Source of the DNA: Adiantum capillus-veneris
Lineage: Eukaryota > Streptophyta > Polypodiopsida > Polypodiales > Pteridaceae
Assembly: GCA_014529385.2 (NCBI GenBank)
Contig: CM043954.1
Span: forward strand, 95,187,247-95,251,246
Direction: 5' to 3'
DNA: 64,000 nt
Below the pieces are notes generated by a model. That model saw only the letters and a program-made list of their open reading frames with translations, made no database searches and was not told the origin of the DNA. A program made the position numbers and the translations under genes. Positions within the stretch are counted from its first letter, which is position 1. Every line of letters starts with the position of its first letter. Of the stretch, positions 58,026 through 64,000 are shown piece by piece.

Positions 58026-58703
58026 GTTAAAGACAATGCTTTCACAATACTTCTCAGGCGTCCCTGGATGCAATCACATGCACAATTGCAATTCAAACAT
58101 AGACTTCCTCGTGGGAAAGCATCTGCTTTCTCGAAAAGCAATCCCGCTTTCTTAGAAAGCATCTGTTTTTCCTCAAAGTTTCCTATGAACCCATCTTCAT
58201 TCAAGTGCTTGCTTTTCTTTGTGCACAATTGTAACACAGTTCGGAATTTTCTCCTGACTATGGATATCCCTTTTCCGATGCACCCGTCACCCACCTTGTG
58301 ATGCATCAGGAGTACCCATCACCTAGTCCTTTCCTACTGAACTTACGGTACAATCTCCTTTGCGATGCTCCCTGTCACCATCTTATGACGCATCAGAGAT
58401 GCCCGTTCCTAGATGGTCTGATATTTCTTCTCGACGCTCCCTGTCACCCATCCGATGTGACGCATCACAAGTACGCGTTCCTGGTGGCCTTACATATATT
58501 CCCTTTCACAGTTCTCCCGTCATTACTTTGAATGACGCACTAGGAATACGGATGTCTCTAGTGAGAAAAACCCTCTCACTTAAAATTTCAATAATTAATT
58601 TATAATATTTTTTCTTGGTGTTCCAAGCGAGAAAACCCTCACTTTTAAATCCAATAATTCATTTAGAATTATCTTTTTGTTAGATATATCCAATTTAGCA
58701 ACA
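58026..58703. repeat. Long direct repeat, copy 2 (678 bp)
   Basis: Partner of copy 1. It ends directly at family-B leader sequence (58704), so at least this copy sits in the internal part of the element whose LTR is 58808-59995. Confidence 0.9.
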
Positions 58704-58966
58704 CACGCCCTAGTGGACTTGGGTTACGTGCGACCGCCGCAAGCAAAAAAAATTCTTGTGGTTCTTTTCTTGAGTGATACAGAACACTGCCAAAGCTCTG
58801 ATACCAATGTAAGGTGTAGCGGAAGTGAATGTTGAACTTTGCTCAAGATGAGTGCTCCGAACTGTGCTCAAGGGTTCCTTTTACTTACGGAAGGGAGAGC
58901 CTTCCATTCTTTTAGTGAGAGAGTGCAAATGATCACAAACAAAGTGAAGGACACTGTGAATGAAGG

Positions 58967-59029
<63 letters not shown>

Positions 59030-59995
59030 ATATGATACCACACTGTTGTCAAACCCTCCTCCCAGGGCCCCCCTCTCTATGGCGAGAGAGGTCTATGCTA
59101 ATGATTGCACAAATCTGGTACAATGGTCTACATGCAATGGACTTGGCAACAATGTCGATGATGAGACGGGCTGAAAACTGAAAACGCTAGGGACTGAAAT
59201 CTGCAAATCTGCTAACTGCTGAATTCTGACACTGTGTCGACGACGCGACGACGATGCACTGAAAATGCAGATGCTGAAATCTGCAAACAACGGACTGAAA
59301 CTGAAAACGCTGGCTGATCTGACTGTGCGGCGAGGATCTGTTGTGGGTAGGTGAGATCTGTGAGGTTTGGGGCTGTACTTGCGGAGTCTAAGTGCTGAAA
59401 ACAGAAAACGCTGATGCTAGGGGCTCGGCAAATTGCAAAATGCTGATGTGCAAGTCGCAAAAACACCAGGCTAATCTGGGATCTGCAAAAACGCTAGGCA
59501 CTCTGCAACAAAAACGCCAAGGCTGATCTGCTGTAGAAAACGCTGGGTTGAAATTGCTGGTGAAAACACCAAAAGGTCTGTTGGCTGAAAACGCTAGGGA
59601 ATTGTGCCGGTCTTGCTGAGAAGGTGCACTGCAAGTGTAGGAACTTCTGCTGCCTCTTCTGCCAGAAAGTGCTAGCGCTAGGTTTCTTTCATAGAGCTTA
59701 GCAAATTTGTCCTACCCAGTTTCCCAACAAAAGTCACTTATTAATAATAAGTGAAAAATTGATAAAATAGGGAAAATGGGTTCTGTGCACTTTTAAATGC
59801 TCATGATGGATACTGACTATAATGCTGATGATCATGTTGTGTGCAACCAGAGGATGTGCAACTATTCTAAGTGCCTGGACATGCACGGCCTGCGCACACG
59901 CTCACAAAGGTTGCAGAACTCTTCCTAAGCTGACTTGAACCCTGGACCTGAAGTAGCTTGTCCACATGCACATAGGGTTAGATGTGCACGTAACA
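58704..59995 (-). mobile_element. Family-B related LTR, primer site and leader (fragment)
   Basis: Minus strand: LTR 59995-58808, primer site TTGGTATCAGAGC (58807-58795), leader start 58794-58704. Related to but diverged from the element B LTRs. No gag follows. Confidence 0.85.
58808..59995 (-). repeat. Family-B related LTR (1188 bp) with (CT)n in sense
   Basis: Minus strand TGTTACGTGCACATC...CACCTTACA. A (GA)n tract on plus (58969-59026) replaces the GAGAGATAGAGAG of the other LTRs. The U3/R part holds many AAAACGCT words (59175-59600). Confidence 0.88.
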
Positions 59996-59999
59996 ACCT

Positions 60000-60205
60000 C
60001 TCCCATCACCATCGCCACCAGGATACAATGGTTGGAGCCCGTATGGGTATCCTTATTATCCGTACTTGGGATACGCACCTAACTAGCCAAAAGATTTTAA
60101 AGATGACGGCTCGACAATAATTTTTTCACCTTTTATGGGGTGAAAGATCGGAAGAAAGTGTTAAAGTTCCTCCAACAATTCGACAACATTTATGCTTTGG
60201 GGTGT
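60000..60205 (+). pseudogene. Gypsy gag N-terminal fragment
   Basis: Plus-strand 'GYNGWSPYGYPYYPYLGYAPN', stop, 'DFKDDGSTIIFSPF', then 'KDRKKVLKFLQQFDNIYAL' with one frameshift. The last part is a typical start of a gypsy capsid domain. It ends where LTR-like sequence (TGTCAAAGGTGCAGCGG) begins at 60206. Confidence 0.6.
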
Positions 60206-60521
60206 CAAAGGTGCAGCGGAAAAGGGTGAATCGGGTGATGAACTTGTCTGCAACTGCAAGCAAAGCCAATAGATCTCGTATCTATCATGATGGATCTCCT
60301 CGTCGTCAAGCTCCTAGCACGTTGCCCACTGAACGGTCATGGGAACTCACCGCACGCAATGCCACACCAAGAGGGTGTGCACATGGCAAGCATGAGGAAG
60401 CGTTAGTTGTAGGAAGAGGGATCGTTGAAGGAGAAAACGCTAGAGAGAGAGAGATCGAAGGAGGTAAGAGAAAACGCTAGAGAGAGAATGTGGTGCATAT
60501 ACAAAACGCTAGCAACAACAA

Positions 60522-60588
<67 letters not shown>

Positions 60589-60624
60589 AAACGCTCAATC
60601 TCTGCACTGATCAACACATGCGTG
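60206..60624 (-). repeat. Family-B related LTR fragment with (CT)n in sense
   Basis: TGTCAAAGGTGCAGCGGAA resembles the LTR end of the family (TGTxAGGTGxAxCGGAA). Three AAAACGCTAG words (60436, 60470, 60503) and a (GA)n tract (plus 60525-60585) follow. The right part is cut by the LTR at 60625. Confidence 0.5.
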
Positions 60625-61208
60625 TGTCAGGTGCAGCGGAAGAGAATAAGGATTTTGCTCGAATCTAGTACTCCGCACACAAACACAAGTGACACTTTAC
60701 TTCACTTGAAAGAACTAAATTGAACTGAAAGAAAGAGAGAGACGAGAGAGAGAAAAGAGACGACACAGGGATCTCGGGTCCCAATCCTCAAGGGCCCCCT
60801 TGCTCTGTTGCCAGAGCAGTACTATCTTTTTTCTTGCACAATTCTACTACAATGATGCTGATGCTAATGCTAATGGGTATTGATGCTTGGGAATATGACG
60901 ATGACGACGAAGGTGTCGTCGTGAAGTCTGGGATCTGCGACGATGGCGACGAAAGTGTCGTCGTCAAGATAGGGATCTGCAATGAATAAATAAGTGAATG
61001 TGTAAAATGTGTACTTCGGCAAAAAGGGTTCAATGCTCTGAAAAATGCTCATGCTAACCGACTGTGCAAGAGAGGGTATGCAACTGTGATCGGCCTGGCA
61101 TGTCTTGCTAGAGGCTCACAAAGTGCCAGGCTTAATCCTAAGCTAAGACTCATGCTAGACTATCGCATAAGCATGCCCACGTGGCGCAAGTAAAGTGCGC
61201 ATGTGACA
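60625..61208 (-). repeat. Solo LTR, family-B related (584 bp)
   Basis: TGTCAGGTGCAGCGG...GCGCATGTGACA with no primer site or purine tract on either side. Flanks GCGTG (60620-60624) and ACGTG (61209-61213) match at 4 of 5 bases as a target duplication. Contains GACGACGA-type simple sequence (60897-60965). Confidence 0.7.
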
Positions 61209-61212
61209 ACGT

Positions 61213-61830
61213 GTTACCGGGGAACGTCCATTTAGGGGGGAGGGGGAACGTTGGAACGACATTCTAGGCCTCATACAAGCTGTGGAACATTTCGGAACAG
61301 CCAGCCGTTTTCGGACGAGCAGTTGATACCGGAACGAACGGCCTGGAACAGTCCAAGACTCCAAAACGGCCAGATTTTTAGATTTTGGTCTTGTGAGCTA
61401 GATATTCAGATTTTGGCATTCTATCTTGTGAGCCTCCCCCTTATGAAGTGCCCCTCCCCCCACCCTTTACCTTGACAATGCACACAAGCTTTCAAGGGCC
61501 AAGGCTCAAGCTCTACCCTCTCGAGTCTCGACTCTCATACTTTAGCTTCTTTCAAGCTCTCAAGTCTACAAGGCTACATAGTACAAGCTCTCTCCGTATC
61601 TCTCTCGAGCTTTCCCCCTCTGTCTCTCTCTCCCTCTCAAGCTCTCAAGTCTACATGACATCCGTGTCACGTTTGCCATAGTAATGTTGAATGGTCTTCA
61701 AATCAAGGTTTTTGTGAGTATTAATACAACTTGTTTTCAAATTTCAATCATACAAAGCTAAAAATTGCATATTTGGGTGTTTTTAATGCCTCCCGTTTCG
61801 AGGACCCTTGCCGTTTGTTAGAGTTACACC
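61213..61830. mobile_element. Second copy of the TIR element (inverted relative to 32954-33592)
   Basis: The left end GTTACCGGGGAACG equals the reverse complement of the right end at 33577-33591. The order of shared blocks (GCTTTCAAGGGxxAAGGCTCAAG, AAGTGCCCCTCCCC, TTGAATGGTCTTCAAATCAAG, AATTGCATATTTGGGTG) is the reverse of copy 1. The right end is eroded. No ORF. Confidence 0.75.
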
Positions 61831-61860
61831 ACCGTTGCTTCCCCATTTTGTACGGCTAGT

Positions 61861-62099
61861 GATTGTCTTGGGTTGGCCACCCATCGCACATCATGTAGAT
61901 TGCATGGGCGAACACTTTAGCACGTGTCCGACCGGTCATTTCCTGAGCCTGGACATTTTTAGCCATTTTTGGGCTTTTTTGTTTTTTGCACCAGTTACAC
62001 ATTTTGCCCTACCTCAACCTAAGATTTTATAAATAGAATGCTTAGGGTCGTGTAGTCATTCAGATTGTGTATTGAGAGCATCATTTGCAGAGCACTTGT

Positions 62100-62155
<56 letters not shown>

Positions 62156-62225
62156 GTTTTCGTCGCGCGTGGCTCACACCCTCTCCCCCTCTCTCGCGTT
62201 TTTGGCGTGCGTGGCTCACTCTCAC
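61861..62225 (+). repeat. LTR with (CT)n (left end uncertain)
   Basis: TATA-like TTTTATAAATAG near 62025, (CT)n at 62102-62153, a short tandem TCGCGTTTTxGxCGxGCGTGGCTCAC (62151-62180 and 62196-62222), and an end CTCTCACA before a primer-like TGGTATCAG. Confidence 0.6.
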
Positions 62226-62240
62226 ATGGTATCAGTCTCC
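62226..62240 (+). other. Primer-binding-like site
   Basis: TGGTATCAGTCTCC, i.e. the tRNA-Met site with a degraded end. Confidence 0.6.
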
Positions 62241-63010
62241 AAGCTTTGAAGGATCTGCATCGATCTCCTTCCTACAGCCTAGCGCTAGCAATTTTGCAGC
62301 CTTCCATTGCGGCAAATCGCAAAAAGGTCAGCGTTTTTCAGCCCTAGCGTTTTCTTCAAACAGCCTTGCGTTTTTGCACTTGGCGGCCTTGATCTGCATA
62401 CCTCCTGCAAGCGCTACCCTCCTTGCCAGAGATCACCCAAAACAGCCCAATTCAGCCTGGCGTTTTTGCTGGCAGATTTGCATTCTTTGCATCTGCTGGT
62501 GTTTTTGCACTTGCTGCGTTTTTTGAAGACCTGCTGTGTTTTCAGTACAACGCCGAGCTTGTGCACTCGAGGAAGCGGTTTTCCCTCGCCTAGAGAGTTC
62601 TCTACTGCAGAACTTGCAGATCTACCCCTTGGATAGGTATCTACACCCAATCGGCACCATTTTGGTACTTGCTGTTTTTTCTCTGTTTTCAGTCCCTCGA
62701 CGGTTGAGAAGTGCGAGAACCCCCTCCTCTGACACTTTGCGACACTCCTGTACCAATGGGTGGCGTACATGTACGCTGAAATCTCTATTACAGCAGCGTT
62801 TTCAGCACCCTTTGCAACGTTTTTAGGGCGGACAGCACGCTGAATTTTTATCCTTTATGTGGTTGATCACTCCCTTGCTTGTCAGGACACCATCCGGTGG
62901 TTGTCTGAGCGGTTATTTTTGGACTGCTACAGCATTGGAGACGGTACCTTGACCTTCGTCGGCGACTTGCGATCTTATCGATCTACCTCTTGGACTACTC
63001 TTTGAGCACG
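62241..63010 (+). other. Leader-like sequence with repeated GCGTTTTT words
   Basis: At least eight GCGTTTT(T/C) words between 62327 and 62822. No convincing gag follows; an ATG at 63014 runs into TAG after five codons. Confidence 0.5.
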
Positions 63011-63013
63011 CGA

Positions 63014-63410
63014 CATGTCGACTCCGAAGTAGAAGGGACAAGCCCTAACCCCCTTAGGCCCCTCGACCCATTTTTTGGGTTCAGTTCCTCTTGTCCACTT
63101 GGCCATTTCTCTTCCAGTTGTGCACGCCACGTCATCACTTTGTGAAATGAACACCGTTATGAAGTGGGCTGGGTTGGAAGTTGGCATTGGACACTCCAGT
63201 TCCTAGGTCGTTCCTTTTAGGATCTCATGGAGATTATGTCTCTTGGACATATGAGGTTTGGGGGCTGTATCTCAGTTGATTGTTACTGGTGGACATCCTC
63301 CCTTTCGTTTGCCCCCTTTTTTTGGTTCCCTATTTTTGGGGGTGGGGGGGGGCTTTGCTAACCTTTTTTAGTGGCGCCTCCTCTTCTGTAGGCTGGGAGC
63401 ATAGCAGCTA
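63014..63410 (+). pseudogene. Decayed ORF after the leader, unassigned
   Basis: From ATG 63014 the frame reads MSTPK-stop then is open for about 60 codons ('HLAISLPVVHATSSLCEMNTVMKWAGLEV'), with further stops. Position suggests a gag start; the sequence does not confirm it. Poly-G near 63343-63352. Confidence 0.3.
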
Positions 63411-63412
63411 TG

Positions 63413-63744
63413 GTACGGGACGGGACGGGACGTTTAATACGCGGTGTACAATACGCGTACTACACATATTTTTGAGAATTAAAAATAAAATATGTCAACT
63501 TTTTTAGATATGATACTTTAATAAGAACAATTGAAGCGGTTCATGGACCTCCTCAATGACTCTTCAATATTTAGCCATAGCATACATAAACAAGCACCAT
63601 GAAGCTCTAAAACACAATTGATCAATTAGAAAAAGACATACATTTTGAGCAAAAAACGTTAGAATAGAAAACGTTATGAGACGTATTGTACGTTTCAATA
63701 CGGGACGTCGTGTATTCTACATAAAATACACGTATTTTAGCTGC
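63413..63744. mobile_element. MITE-like insertion
   Basis: AT-rich 330-bp segment flanked by GCTATGG (63406-63412 and about 63745-63751). Taking it out rejoins 'CAGCTATGG' to 'TTGGGAGG'. It is rich in ATACG/CGTAT and GGGACG words placed in inverted arrangement, but the terminal inverted repeats are weak. Confidence 0.45.
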
Positions 63745-64000
63745 TATGGTTGGGAGGTTCCTTCATTTGGGTTGTCGGCTCCCCTACCTATTGGCTGCAA
63801 GTATATCAGTGGGGCTGGGATTTTTTTGCGCATCCTAGTGGAATTTATACTGCAGGACCTTCCTGCTGCCTCTCCTTTCTCTTCTCTGTCCCTCCCTCTC
63901 CATTTTACTCTGCCCTTTAACAGGTAAATCTGAAAGACTCAGTGCATAGAGCCTGAAACTAAAGAAAGTCTGTCCTCTGAGAAATAGTTTGGTGGACGGA

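Overview
The window is nuclear DNA of a land plant, made almost entirely of transposable elements and simple repeats. The evidence is Ty1/copia and Ty3/gypsy LTR retrotransposons primed by initiator-tRNA-Met type sites, plant-type LINEs with a CCHC ORF1 and an endonuclease/RT ORF2, a decayed PPR fragment with the plant 'MYxKCG' signature, and one probable first exon with a plastid transit peptide. The extreme (CT)n/(GA)n load and the element-within-element structure would suit a large, repeat-rich genome such as that of a non-seed plant (fern or lycophyte); that placement is inference only. No prokaryotic genes, CRISPR arrays, rRNA or tRNA genes were seen.

Layout. 1-1.0 kb: 3' end of a LINE, duplicated around a (CT)n tract. 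1.3-12.0 kb: a pol-less LTR element (H) on the + strand, whose gag is split by a second pol-less LTR element (A, minus strand, 2775-7615) with a 4-bp target duplication. The 2.7-kb 3' LTR of H is full of (CT)n, (CA)n and poly-C. 12.4-12.9 kb: a large foldback. 13.2-16.4 kb: a decayed ORF and AT-rich DNA. 16.4-19.85 kb: truncated Ty1/copia (minus) with 5' LTR. 19.9-21.1 kb: Ty3/gypsy PR/RT fragment. 21.6-22.1 kb: hairpin and compound microsatellite. 23-24.6 kb: copia LTR, PBS and leader. 24.6-28.5 kb: a minus-strand LINE split by a deleted + strand copia with its 3' LTR. 29.4-30.3 kb: probable plastid-protein exon and intron. 30.7-32.6 kb: tandem duplication and a decayed copia. 32.9-33.6 kb: DNA element with TIRs, which has an inverted relative at 61.2-61.8 kb. 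34.3-34.6 kb: PPR remnant. 35.7-39.2 kb: LTR/PBS and a gag-plus-acidic-repeat element. 39.2-48.4 kb: a complex of one gypsy family (B) with three near-complete LTRs, one of them inverted, sharing gag and pol. 48.8-55.3 kb: an almost full-length LINE. 55.3-58.7 kb: non-coding DNA with a long direct repeat. 58.7-61.2 kb: further family-B LTRs. 61.8-64 kb: another LTR with leader and a MITE-like insertion.

How it works together: the autonomous-type pieces (copia 16.4-19.8 kb, gypsy B 40.4-44.2 kb, LINE 48.8-55.3 kb) are all visibly damaged. Three separate elements carry gag but no pol and could only have moved with proteins supplied in trans. Two of those have an acidic C-terminal region where a CCHC nucleocapsid would be expected, and one shares a leader segment with the copia element. 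These gag-only elements, the shared leader block, the inverted and tandem LTR complex, and the repeated placement of (CT)n just before primer binding sites are the most interesting signals here. I do not see a convincing new non-transposon system.
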